A stretch of 25,439 bases of DNA from SZUA-254 sp964596065. Lineage in GTDB: Bacteria; Bacteroidota; Ignavibacteria; UBA10030; SZUA-254. Under the pieces are notes generated by a model. It made no database searches. It saw only the letters and a list, made by a program, of their open reading frames with translations, and had not been told where the DNA came from. Below are positions 1-7,614 of the stretch, one piece after another. Position 1 is the first letter of the stretch. Each line of letters starts with the position of its first letter. The position numbers and the translations under genes are program-made. The DNA is taken from positions 1 to 25,439 of the forward strand of contig CAZQSM010000032.1 in the NCBI GenBank assembly GCA_964596065.1, read 5' to 3'.

Positions 1-1337
1 CGGGCGACAAGGTCCGGAAGGACGAAACCCTGCTCGAGATCAGCACCGACAAGGTCGATTCCGAGATCCCGTCGCCGGCCTCCGGCGTCGTCACCCGGCT
101 CCTCTACGCCGAACAGACGACCGTGGCCGTGCGCGAGGTGATCGCCGAAATCGACACCGACGCCTCAGCGGCCGTGAGCAAGGATCCCCCGGCGACCAGG
201 ACGCCCTCCGCGGCGCCGGCCGGGAAGGAAGCCGGCGCCCCACAAGTCGCCGCACCCCAACCTCCGGCTCCGGCGCCGGTCCCGAAACCGGCCGCGCCCC
301 AGGCCCCGGCGGCCGGGTCCGCGACCCGGGTGCCCTCCGCGGCGCCGATCCCAGGAAGGTTTTATTCCCCGCTGGTGCTGAACATCGCCCGTGAGGAAAA
401 CATCCCGATGCAGGAACTCGAAACCGTCCCGGGTACCGGCGAGGGGGGGAGGGTCACCAAGAAGGACCTGCTCGCGTACGCCGCCGCCCGGAAGGCGGGC
501 GCGCCGTCGGGAGATCCGGGACCGGCCTTCGGCGGCGCCCCGGCGCCCCAGCCGGCCCACACTCCGCCCCCGGCCGCGCCGAGGATCGAGAGCCTGCTCA
601 AGCCGGTCGACGGCGGGGAGCTGGCGAAGAAATATCCGCCGCCCGGCCACGAGATCCGGCAGATGAGCAACATCCTGATCAAGATGTCGGAGCACATGGT
701 CCGGAGCGTGCACACCTCGCCCCACGTCTACGCCGTCCACGAATGCGACATGACGAACGTCGACAAGGTCCGCCGCCGGAACGCCGATTCGTTCCTGAAG
801 CGCGAAGGGTTCAAGCTCACCTACACCCCGTTCATCTGCGACGCCATCGTCAGGGCGATCAAGGAGTACCCGCTGATCAATTCGCTGATCGAGGGGGACA
901 AGATCGTCCTGAAGAAGTTCGTCAACCTCGGGATGGCGGTGGCCTCCGAGAACGGCCTCATCGTTCCGGTCATCAAGAACGCGGAGGAGAAGAACTTCAT
1001 CGGCCTCGCGCGGGCCATCAACGACCTGGCGACGCGGGCCCGCTCCAAACGCCTCACGCTCCCCGATATCGAGGGCGGGACGTTCACGATGACGAATTAC
1101 GGGGTGTTCGGGACGATGATCGGGGTCCCGATCATCAACCAGCCGCAGGTCGCCATCCTGGGCACGGGCTCGATCGAAAAGCGCGCGGTGGTCATCAACG
1201 ACGCCATCGCCATCCGGTCGATGGCGTACTTCACCCTGGCGTTCGACCACCGCATCCTCGACGGGGCACTCGGCGGATCCTTCCTCGAGGCGATCGCGCG
1301 TCAGCTCGAGGGCTACGACGAGCGGCTGGTCATCTGA
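1..1337 (+). CDS. 2-oxo acid dehydrogenase E2 component, dihydrolipoamide acyltransferase (5'-truncated)
   Basis: E2 core of a 2-oxo acid dehydrogenase complex; it transfers the acyl group from its lipoyl arm to CoA in the cytoplasm. The reading frame is already open at base 3, so the start lies outside the window. The visible part begins inside the lipoyl domain, with the lipoyl-lysine motif STDKVDSE at about bases 42-66. An Ala/Pro linker follows, then a peripheral-subunit-binding domain (about 358-480, ending GRVTKKDLLAYAA), a second Pro/Ala linker, and the catalytic domain (about 650-1337) with the active-site motif DHRILDG. The DKVDSE form of the lipoyl motif is more like 2-oxoglutarate or branched-chain E2 than pyruvate E2, but substrate cannot be settled here. 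Its stop overlaps the start of lipA by one base. Confidence 0.95.
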   Translation, partial: GDKVRKDETLLEISTDKVDSEIPSPASGVVTRLLYAEQTTVAVREVIAEIDTDASAAVSKDPPATRTPSAAPAGKEAGAPQVAAPQPPAPAPVPKPAAPQAPAAGSATRVPSAAPIPGRFYSPLVLNIAREENIPMQELETVPGTGEGGRVTKKDLLAYAAARKAGAPSGDPGPAFGGAPAPQPAHTPPPAAPRIESLLKPVDGGELAKKYPPPGHEIRQMSNILIKMSEHMVRSVHTSPHVYAVHECDMTNVDKVRRRNADSFLKREGFKLTYTPFICDAIVRAIKEYPLINSLIEGDKIVLKKFVNLGMAVASENGLIVPVIKNAEEKNFIGLARAINDLATRARSKRLTLPDIEGGTFTMTNYGVFGTMIGVPIINQPQVAILGTGSIEKRAVVINDAIAIRSMAYFTLAFDHRILDGALGGSFLEAIARQLEGYDERLVI

Positions 1338-2293
1338 TGGACCTCCTCATCCAGGAAATACCGGGGGCGCCCGTCGGGGTCCCTCCCGGAAGCGGGCCGG
1401 GTCCGGGGGGAGGGCCGGGCGCCGGCCCGGCCAGGAGGCCCGAGTGGCTCAAGGTGAAGGTCCCCTCGGGCGAGAATTACGCGCGGCTCAAGGGGCTCAT
1501 CGACCGGCACCGGCTCCACACGGTCTGCGAGGAGGCGCGCTGCCCGAACATGGGGGAGTGCTGGCACAACGGCACGGCGACCTTCATGATCCTGGGCGAC
1601 GTCTGCACCAGGAGCTGCGGCTTCTGCGCGGTCAAGACGGGGAAGCCGGAAGGGCTCGACGCGGGGGAACCCCGCCGGGTGGCGGAGGCGGTCAGGATCA
1701 TGGGGCTCCGGCACGCCGTCATCACGTCGGTGAACCGCGACGAGCTCTACGACGGGGGCGCGCAGCTGTTCGCCGAAACCATCAGGCTGACGCGCGAGCT
1801 GAACCCCGCGACGACGATCGAGGTACTCATCCCGGATTTCCGGGGGGACGAATTCGCCCTCGACATCGTCCTCGGTTCCTTCCCCGACATCCTCAACCAC
1901 AACGTCGAAACCGTGCCGCGCCTCTACGGGACGGTCCGGCCCCAGGCGAAATACGAGCGGAGCCTCGAACTCCTCGCCCGCGCGAAGCGGCGGGGCTTTA
2001 CCACCAAGACCGGGATGATGCTCGGGATCGGGGAGCGGCCCGACGAGGTCATGCCGGTCATGCGCGACCTCCGGGGGGTCGGCTGCGACATCCTGACCCT
2101 CGGCCAGTACCTTCGCCCGTCGAAGGACCACCTTCCGGTCGACCGGTACGTCGACCCGGACGAATTCGCGTCCCACCGCTCGGCGGGGCTCGCAATCGGC
2201 TTCCGCCACGTGGAATCGGGGGCGCTCGTGCGCAGCTCCTACCACGCCGAGGGACAGTCCGGTTCCGGCCGGGCGGCAGCGCGGTCCCGCTGA
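1337..2293 (+). CDS. lipA: Lipoyl synthase (radical SAM)
   Basis: Inserts two sulfurs into protein-bound octanoyl groups to make the lipoyl cofactor. 318 residues from the ATG that overlaps the E2 stop codon (ATGA); an upstream extension of the frame runs inside the E2 gene and is rejected. Visible motifs are the auxiliary-cluster cysteines CEEARCPNMGEC (C-x4-C-x5-C), the radical-SAM motif CTRSCGFC (C-x3-C-x2-C), and the C-terminal RSSYHAE, whose serine ligates the auxiliary cluster in LipA. Residues 10-33 form an unusual Gly/Pro-rich leader before the usual PEWLKVK start of the family core. Coupling to the E2 gene makes sense because the E2 lipoyl domain is a LipA substrate. No clear independent Shine-Dalgarno site was seen, which fits translational coupling. 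Confidence 0.96.
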   Translation: MDLLIQEIPGAPVGVPPGSGPGPGGGPGAGPARRPEWLKVKVPSGENYARLKGLIDRHRLHTVCEEARCPNMGECWHNGTATFMILGDVCTRSCGFCAVKTGKPEGLDAGEPRRVAEAVRIMGLRHAVITSVNRDELYDGGAQLFAETIRLTRELNPATTIEVLIPDFRGDEFALDIVLGSFPDILNHNVETVPRLYGTVRPQAKYERSLELLARAKRRGFTTKTGMMLGIGERPDEVMPVMRDLRGVGCDILTLGQYLRPSKDHLPVDRYVDPDEFASHRSAGLAIGFRHVESGALVRSSYHAEGQSGSGRAAARSR

Positions 2294-2329
2294 ACCAGGT
2301 CCGGATCGCGATCATGGGGCCGAAGGGCC

Positions 2330-2358
2330 TTGCCTCTCAGCATAATATTGTGTAAATT
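2330..2358 (+). promoter_or_regulatory. Putative sigma70-like promoter of the rplM operon
   Basis: TTGCCT (2330-2335), a 17-nt spacer, then TAAATT (2353-2358), 37 nt after the lipA stop and in the AT-rich part of the gap. Each hexamer matches 4 of 6 consensus bases. The exact 17-nt spacing recurs at other promoters in this window. Confidence 0.5.
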
Positions 2359-2414
2359 AATCTGCTTCACCTAAAATACCCCTCAAATTTCACCAAATTC
2401 TAAGGATTACGCCA

Positions 2415-2858
2415 GTGGCGATGGGGCAAAAGCTTACCCATTCCTTCAAGGAATCTGAAGTAAGCAAGAAATGGTACATCGTGGACGCATCCGGCCAGAC
2501 GCTCGGCCGCATCGCCAGCCACACAGCGCGCCTCCTCCGGGGCAAGCACAAACCGACGTTCACCCCCCACACCGACTGCGGAGATTTCGTGGTGGTCATC
2601 AACGCGGACAAGGTGAGGCTCACCGGGAAGCGGGAAGAACTCAAAACCTATTTCCACTACACCGGGTATCCCGGCGGCGCCACCGTCCGGTCGTTCCGCG
2701 ACGTGATGCGGAAGAACCCCTCCGAGGTCGTCTACATGGCGGTGAAGGGGATGATCCCCCACAACCGGCTCGGGGCCCGCGTCGTGAAGAAACTCAAGAT
2801 TTACAACGGTTCCGTCCATCCCCACACGGCGCAGCAGCCGGAGCCGATCACCTTTTAA
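2415..2858 (+). CDS. rplM: 50S ribosomal protein L13
   Basis: Large-subunit ribosomal protein; 147 residues, the usual bacterial length. Family features visible are KWYIVDASGQTLGRIAS near the N-terminus, the GDFVVVINADKVRLTGKR segment, and the C-terminal NRLGARVVKKLKIYNGSVHPH block. The GTG at 2415 is preferred because AAGGA at 2402-2406 lies 8 nt upstream; the in-frame ATG at 2421 would have a 14-nt spacing and cannot be excluded. First gene of a pair with rpsI, 9 nt apart, the almost universal bacterial arrangement. Confidence 0.97.
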   Translation: MAMGQKLTHSFKESEVSKKWYIVDASGQTLGRIASHTARLLRGKHKPTFTPHTDCGDFVVVINADKVRLTGKREELKTYFHYTGYPGGATVRSFRDVMRKNPSEVVYMAVKGMIPHNRLGARVVKKLKIYNGSVHPHTAQQPEPITF

Positions 2859-2867
2859 GGAGCTTCT

Positions 2868-3266
2868 ATGTCGAGCAACCCCCATTCCGTATTCGCCACC
2901 GGCCGCCGCAAGACGTCGGTCGCGAGGATCACGATGAAACCCGGGTCCGGGAAGATCAGCGTCAACGACTGCCCGATCGAGGAATATTTTTCGCTTGAGA
3001 CGCAGCGCACGGAGGTGTTGCTGCCGTTCGTCACGACCGAGACCGCGGGCAAGTACGACGCGATCATCAAGGTGCGCGGCGGGGGATTGAGCGGGCAGGT
3101 CGGGGCGATCAAGCTGGGGATCGCGCGTGCGCTGGTGGACCTCCACGGCGACCTGCGGGGCACGCTCCGCCAGAACGGCTTCCTGACGCGCGACCCCAGG
3201 ATGGTCGAGCGGAAAAAATACGGCATGCGGAAGGCCCGCAAGCGGTTCCAGTTCTCCAAGCGCTGA
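2868..3266 (+). CDS. rpsI: 30S ribosomal protein S9
   Basis: Small-subunit protein whose basic C-terminal tail reaches the P-site tRNA. 132 residues. It carries the family start ATGRRKTSVARI and ends with KYGMRKARKRFQFSKR, the highly conserved S9 tail. A strong Shine-Dalgarno AAGGAG (2858-2863) partly overlaps the rplM stop, indicating co-translation with L13. Confidence 0.98.
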   Translation: MSSNPHSVFATGRRKTSVARITMKPGSGKISVNDCPIEEYFSLETQRTEVLLPFVTTETAGKYDAIIKVRGGGLSGQVGAIKLGIARALVDLHGDLRGTLRQNGFLTRDPRMVERKKYGMRKARKRFQFSKR

Positions 3267-3438
3267 TCCACACGATCCATCCCGCGGCGCGATCGCCGCG
3301 GCGCAACACCGGCTCCATCGTCCATCATACATACGGCCCGATCCCCCCGGGGGTGTTTTCACCGCGTCAATCGACGGTGGGAATCCCGGGCGGGAGATGA
3401 CGGTCGTAGAAGAACAACACACATAGGAGAAACACCCA
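3267..3438 (+). promoter_or_regulatory. rpsI-rpsB intergenic leader with hairpin
   Basis: 172 nt without a gene. It holds a perfect 8-bp inverted repeat CCGCGGCG/CGCCGCGG (3282-3289 and 3294-3301) with a CGAT loop and no following T-run, so it is not a typical terminator. AACACC (3305-3310) can pair with GGTGTT (3352-3357). AGGAG at 3425-3429 is the rpsB ribosome binding site. S2 mRNA leaders are autoregulatory in several bacteria, so a structured rpsB leader is plausible. No convincing promoter was found. Confidence 0.4.
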
Positions 3439-4194
3439 ATGCCACGTGTCGAACTCGCCGACCTGCTGAACGCGGGCGCCCATTTCGGGCACCTGACGCG
3501 CCGCTGGAACCCCCGGATGAAGCCGTTCATCTTCATGGAACGGAACGGCATCCACATCATCGACCTCAAGAAAACACAGGAACTCCTGGAAATCGCCTGC
3601 AACGCCATCGGGAACATCGCCTCCGAGGGGCGCCGGATCCTCTTCGTGGGCACCAAGAAGCAGGCGAAGATGATCATCGAGGAGGAGGCGAAGCGCTGCC
3701 AGCAGTTTTACGTGTCGGAGCGGTGGCTCGGAGGCATGCTGACCAACTTTTCCACCATCCGCAAGAGCGTCAAGCGGCTGACGAACATCGAGAAGATGGA
3801 GACCGACGGCACCTACGACAAGCTGACGAAGAAGGAGACGCTCGTGCTCGACCGCGAGAAGGAGAAGCTCGCCCGCGTCCTCTCGGGGGTGGTCGAGATG
3901 ACCCGCCTGCCCGGGGCGTTGTTCGTCGTCGACATGAAGAAGGAAGACATTTCCGTCAAGGAGGCCACCCGCCTCGGCATTCCCGTTTTCGCGATCGTGG
4001 ACACGAACTGCGATCCGCGCATCGTCGATTACCCGATCCCGGCGAACGACGACGCGATCAAGTCGATCCAGACCATCACCCGCTACATCAGCGAGGCGAT
4101 CATCGAGGGGATGCAGCGGAAGGCCGAGGGCGCGGAACTCGCCGAGCTGGCGAAGGCCGACGCCGCCGAGGAGCAGGCCGAAAAACAGCAATAA
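3439..4194 (+). CDS. rpsB: 30S ribosomal protein S2
   Basis: Small-subunit protein bound between the head and body of the 30S particle. 251 residues. Family signatures visible are AGAHFGHLTRRWNPRMKPFI near the N-terminus, FVGTKKQAK, RWLGGMLTNFSTI, and the C-terminal IVDTNCDPRIVDYPIPANDDA block. The last 30 residues are a charged Ala/Glu-rich tail of the variable kind common in S2. Start ATG at 3439 has AGGAG 9 nt upstream. It leads the rpsB-tsf-pyrH-frr gene string. Confidence 0.98.
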   Translation: MPRVELADLLNAGAHFGHLTRRWNPRMKPFIFMERNGIHIIDLKKTQELLEIACNAIGNIASEGRRILFVGTKKQAKMIIEEEAKRCQQFYVSERWLGGMLTNFSTIRKSVKRLTNIEKMETDGTYDKLTKKETLVLDREKEKLARVLSGVVEMTRLPGALFVVDMKKEDISVKEATRLGIPVFAIVDTNCDPRIVDYPIPANDDAIKSIQTITRYISEAIIEGMQRKAEGAELAELAKADAAEEQAEKQQ

Positions 4195-4219
4195 CCCAAA
4201 CGCAAGCGGAGAACGATCA

Positions 4220-4834
4220 ATGAGCACGGCAACAACCGACATTTCACCCGAGCGCGTCAAGACCCTGCGCGACAGGACCGGCGCCGGAATGATGGACTGC
4301 AAGAAGGCGCTGTCCGAGGCGGGCGGCGACCTCGAAAAGGCGATCGACATCCTCCGGAAGAAGGGCGCCGCGACCGCGGAGAAACGCGCGGACCGCGCGA
4401 CGAACCAGGGCGTCGTCGAGGCCTACATCCACGCCGGGGGGCGGATCGGCTCCATCGTCGAAGTCAACTGCGAGACCGATTTCGTGGCGAAGACCGACGA
4501 CTTCCGGGCACTCGCCAGGGACGTCGCGATGCAGATCGCGGCGATGAACCCGCTCTTCATCCAGCGCGAGGACGTCACCCAGGAGACGCTCGACCGCGAA
4601 ATGGACATCTACCGGACGCAGGCCCGCAACGAGAAGAAGCCCGACAACATCATCGAGCGCGTCGCGACGGGCAAGCTCGAGAAATTCTTCCAGGACACCT
4701 GCCTCACGGAGCAGACCTTCATCAAGGATTCGTCCAAGACGATCAAGGACCTCGTCCTCGAACTCACGGCGAAGACCGGCGAGAAGGTGACCATCCGGCG
4801 ATTCAAGCGGTTCCACCTCGGGGAAAACAGCTGA
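4220..4834 (+). CDS. tsf: Translation elongation factor Ts
   Basis: Guanine nucleotide exchange factor for EF-Tu. 204 residues, a short single-core form compared with the roughly 280-residue E. coli protein. The N-terminal UBA-like domain carries RTGAGMMDCKKALSEAGGD and the KKGAATAEKRADR segment; the core holds the conserved CETDFVAKTDDF motif that contacts EF-Tu. GGAG at 4208-4211 lies 8 nt before the start, and the gap to rpsB is 25 nt, so the two are surely cotranscribed. Confidence 0.97.
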   Translation: MSTATTDISPERVKTLRDRTGAGMMDCKKALSEAGGDLEKAIDILRKKGAATAEKRADRATNQGVVEAYIHAGGRIGSIVEVNCETDFVAKTDDFRALARDVAMQIAAMNPLFIQREDVTQETLDREMDIYRTQARNEKKPDNIIERVATGKLEKFFQDTCLTEQTFIKDSSKTIKDLVLELTAKTGEKVTIRRFKRFHLGENS

Positions 4835-4880
4835 CGGCGATCCAACCGACGCCCGGACTGCGCCGCGTTTCATCGATGTC

Positions 4881-5606
4881 ATGAAAAGCAAAGCCAGATA
4901 CCGCCGAATACTCCTCAAGCTGAGCGGCGAGGCCCTGATGGGCCGGAAGCGGTTCGGCATCGATCCCGAAGTCCTCGGCCGGTATGCCGACGAGATCGGC
5001 AGCGTCCAGGAGCGGGGCGTGCAGGTCGGCATCGTCATCGGCGGCGGCAACATCTACCGGGGGGTGGAGAATTCCTCCGACGGCGTCGAACGGGTGGTCG
5101 GCGACCAGATGGGGATGCTCGCCACGATCATCAACGGCCTCGCCCTGCAGGGCGCCCTCGAACACCGCGGCATCTTCACCCGCCTCCAGAGCTCCATCAC
5201 AATGGACGAGATCGCCGAGCCGTTCATCCTGAGGCGGGCGATCCGCCACCTCGAGAAGAACCGCGTGGTCATCTTCGGCGCGGGCACCGGGAACCCCTAC
5301 TTCACCACCGACACCGCCGCCGTCCTGCGGGCGGTGGAGATCAAGGCCGACGTGCTCCTCAAGGGCACGCGCGTCGACGGCGTCTACAGCGCCGACCCCG
5401 AAAAACACCCCGGCGCCTCGCTCTTCCCGAAAATCTCCTACAGCGACGTGATGCGGAAGGACCTGAAGGTGATGGACCTGACCGCGATCACCCTCTGCAA
5501 GGAGAACAACATGCCGATCATCGTCTTCAACATGAACAAGCCGGGGAACCTCGAGCGCCTCGTCACGAAGGGCAGGGTCGGCACGGTCGTCTCCGGACTG
5601 GAATGA
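4881..5606 (+). CDS. pyrH: Uridylate (UMP) kinase
   Basis: Phosphorylates UMP to UDP in pyrimidine nucleotide synthesis; it belongs to the amino-acid-kinase fold and normally forms hexamers. 241 residues, the normal length. Visible motifs are LKLSGEALMG (phosphate binding), IVIGGGNIYRG, the DQMGMLAT helix, and GTGNPYFTTDTAAVLRA, the triphosphate and UMP-binding part. The start at 4881 gives the expected basic N-terminus (MKSKARYRRILLKLSG). No clear Shine-Dalgarno is visible. It lies 46 nt after tsf and 25 nt before frr. Confidence 0.97.
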   Translation: MKSKARYRRILLKLSGEALMGRKRFGIDPEVLGRYADEIGSVQERGVQVGIVIGGGNIYRGVENSSDGVERVVGDQMGMLATIINGLALQGALEHRGIFTRLQSSITMDEIAEPFILRRAIRHLEKNRVVIFGAGTGNPYFTTDTAAVLRAVEIKADVLLKGTRVDGVYSADPEKHPGASLFPKISYSDVMRKDLKVMDLTAITLCKENNMPIIVFNMNKPGNLERLVTKGRVGTVVSGLE

Positions 5607-5631
5607 CATCCCACACAACCAGAGGCCCGAT

Positions 5632-6189
5632 ATGGTGAAAGACATCCTCAAGCAGACCGACGACAAGATGAACAAGGCCGTGGAGGTCGTCCGGAGCGAG
5701 TTCGCCAAGATCCGGACGGGGAAGGCCACCACCGCGCTCCTCGACGGCGTCAAGGTCGACGCGTACGGTTCCCCGATGACCCTCAACCAGGTCGCCAACC
5801 TGAGCATCCCCGACGTCCACACCATTTCGATCCAGCCGTGGGACAAGAACATGATCGGTCCGATCGACAAGGCGATCCAGAGTGCGAACCTCGGCCTCAA
5901 CCCCGTGGCGGACGGCGGCGTCATCCGGGTGCCGATCCCCCCGCTGAACGAGGAACGACGCCGCGACCTCGTCAAGCTGATCAAGAAATTCGCCGAGGAG
6001 GGGAAAATCGCCGTCCGGAACATCCGCCGCGACGCCATCGAGCACCTGAAGAAATCGGAAAAGGCGGAGCATTTTTCGGAGGACGAACGGAAACGGGGCG
6101 AGGCCGAGGTGCAGAAGATGACGGACAGGCACATCAGGGACATCGACGCGCTCGTCGGCCTCAAGGAGAAGGAAATCATGGAGGTCTGA
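5632..6189 (+). CDS. frr: Ribosome recycling factor
   Basis: Splits post-termination ribosomes together with EF-G. 185 residues, exactly the family length. Visible are the N-terminal helix with VRSEFAKIRTGKA, the domain II stretch DAYGSPMTLNQVANLSIPD, and RVPIPPLNEERRRDLVKLIKK. AGAGG (5621-5625) lies 6 nt before the ATG. Last gene of the rpsB-tsf-pyrH-frr string; a GC-rich hairpin follows. Confidence 0.98.
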   Translation: MVKDILKQTDDKMNKAVEVVRSEFAKIRTGKATTALLDGVKVDAYGSPMTLNQVANLSIPDVHTISIQPWDKNMIGPIDKAIQSANLGLNPVADGGVIRVPIPPLNEERRRDLVKLIKKFAEEGKIAVRNIRRDAIEHLKKSEKAEHFSEDERKRGEAEVQKMTDRHIRDIDALVGLKEKEIMEV

Positions 6190-6223
6190 CCTCCGGCGCG
6201 GCCGGCTGCCGTGCACGATGACG

Positions 6224-6253
6224 CGGGCCGGGAGGAGCCATTCCCCCGGCCCG
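6224..6253 (+). terminator. GC-rich hairpin after frr, possible terminator
   Basis: 9-bp perfect stem CGGGCCGGG/CCCGGCCCG (6224-6232 and 6245-6253) with a 12-nt loop. It is followed only by TCCCCGTTTC, so the T-tract is poor. It may be a weak intrinsic terminator. Confidence 0.4.
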
Positions 6254-6316
6254 TCCCCGTTTCAGGCCCCGCGGATGGCGCAACAACCGCGGGCCCGCCC
6301 CGTATACAACCGTAGA

Positions 6317-7015
6317 ATGGCACAACCGGAGACCATGACCCTCAACACGGAACAGAACGGATTGCGGCGGCTCTACAAGTCGCGGCGCGTCCGGATGATC
6401 GACGGCGTCTGCGGGGGGATCGCGGAGTATTTCAGCGTGGACGTCACCATCATCCGCCTGCTCTTCGTCCTCCTCGGGCTGATGGGGGGGACCGGCCTGC
6501 TGGTCTACATCACCGCGATGATCATCATGCCGACGAACCCGGATTTCATGGCGGCCCCCGAACCGCAGCGCCAGCAGGGGAACGGCCTCAGGTTCTGGGG
6601 GATCGTGCTCATCCTCATCGGGGCGACGGCGCTGTTCGTCAACCTGGGATGGCTCACCGGCTACTCGTGGTGGTCCTTTTCCGGCACGGTCGTCCTGCCC
6701 GTCCTGATGATCGGGGTGGGGCTCTTCATCGTCTTCAGCCTCCGCGGCCGGCAGGCCGCGGCGGGGGATCCATCAACCACAACCGCGGGAGAACACGCCA
6801 TGGCACAGGAACCGGTGAAGGAACTGCGCAGGTCGATCCGTAACAGGAAGCTCTTCGGCGTCTGCGGGGGGCTCGGTGACTATTTCTCGGTCGACCCGAC
6901 GATCGTCAGGCTGATCTTCGTCGTGCTCGTGTTCGCGTCCTTCGGATGGGCCCTGCTCATCTACATCGCCCTCGGGATCCTGATGCCCGAGGAAAAACTG
7001 CCCGCCATCTCGTGA
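6317..7015 (+). CDS. Membrane protein with two PspC domains
   Basis: 232 residues from the ATG at 6317, chosen because upstream codons back to 6218 encode a Pro/Arg-rich stretch unlike the family. No good Shine-Dalgarno decides between 6317 and the ATG at 6335. The first PspC domain is at about residues 18-75 (GVCGGIAEYFSVD) and the second at about 172-227 (GVCGGLGDYFSVD). Between them is a two-helix hydrophobic segment (93-142) of the kind seen in LiaI/LiaF-type proteins. PspC proteins sense or stabilise stressed inner membranes in other bacteria. The gene is followed 11 nt later by another membrane protein gene, so the two form an operon. Substrate, partner and inducer are not visible. Confidence 0.85.
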   Translation: MAQPETMTLNTEQNGLRRLYKSRRVRMIDGVCGGIAEYFSVDVTIIRLLFVLLGLMGGTGLLVYITAMIIMPTNPDFMAAPEPQRQQGNGLRFWGIVLILIGATALFVNLGWLTGYSWWSFSGTVVLPVLMIGVGLFIVFSLRGRQAAAGDPSTTTAGEHAMAQEPVKELRRSIRNRKLFGVCGGLGDYFSVDPTIVRLIFVVLVFASFGWALLIYIALGILMPEEKLPAIS

Positions 7016-7026
7016 ACGGGGGGGCA

Positions 7027-7590
7027 ATGGCACGCACCGCGACGCGCGTATCGGTCCTCGGGATCTTCCTCATCGCCGTGGGATCGCTCCTGCTTCTGAA
7101 GAAATTCGGCGTGATCGACCTCCACGCCAGGGAGATCCTCTGGCCGTCCCTGTCGCTGCTCGGGCTCTTCCTCGCGGGTCGGGGGCTGGCGGAGGGGAGG
7201 AGGGGAAAGATCTTCGGCGGCACGCTCCTCTTCCTGTACAGCCTCTTCTTCCTCCTCCGCTCGTCCGGGAGTTATGACATCCCGGTCGGGACGATCTTCC
7301 CGGCGACGTTCATCATTTTCGGCATCGTGTTCGTGATGCTCTTCGTCAACCGGACGGCCGAGTGGTACTACCTCGTGCCGGGGCTCCTCCTGCTGCTCGT
7401 CGGCGCGTCGATGATGCTGACCGAATACGGGTACTGGTACGGGTGGGAAATCCGCGAGATGGTGAAGACCTGGTGGCCGCTCGCGCTGGTGCTGATGGGA
7501 GGCGGGATGCTGCTCAGCAGGAGGAACCGCTCAACCCCGGGGGATCCCCCCGTTACCGCCTCCGCCCCGGAAGATCACCGTCCGGCCTGA
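7027..7590 (+). CDS. Six-helix membrane protein, LiaF/DUF5668-like
   Basis: 187 residues from the ATG at 7027, preceded by a G-rich stretch that may act as a weak ribosome binding site. Six hydrophobic segments lie at about 8-26, 37-50, 62-78, 88-107, 114-130 and 150-163, each pair separated by a short polar loop. A 24-residue polar tail closes the protein. The repeating GIxLIxxGxxLLLxxxG pattern resembles the transmembrane part of LiaF-type stress proteins (DUF5668), but I cannot confirm the family. Its position right behind the PspC gene suggests a common role in envelope stress or membrane homeostasis. It converges on polA with a 24-nt gap. Confidence 0.75.
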   Translation: MARTATRVSVLGIFLIAVGSLLLLKKFGVIDLHAREILWPSLSLLGLFLAGRGLAEGRRGKIFGGTLLFLYSLFFLLRSSGSYDIPVGTIFPATFIIFGIVFVMLFVNRTAEWYYLVPGLLLLLVGASMMLTEYGYWYGWEIREMVKTWWPLALVLMGGGMLLSRRNRSTPGDPPVTASAPEDHRPA

Positions 7591-7614
7591 GCTCGCCCCT
7601 CCCCCTCTCCGGGA

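Noticed and set aside
165..1250. Long open frame on the minus strand opposite the E2 gene
   Set aside because: Arg/Asp/Gly-rich translation with no motifs; an expected shadow of a high-GC gene on the other strand.
4803..6323. 506-codon minus-strand frame opposite pyrH and frr
   Set aside because: It covers two clear conserved genes on the plus strand and shows no family motif.
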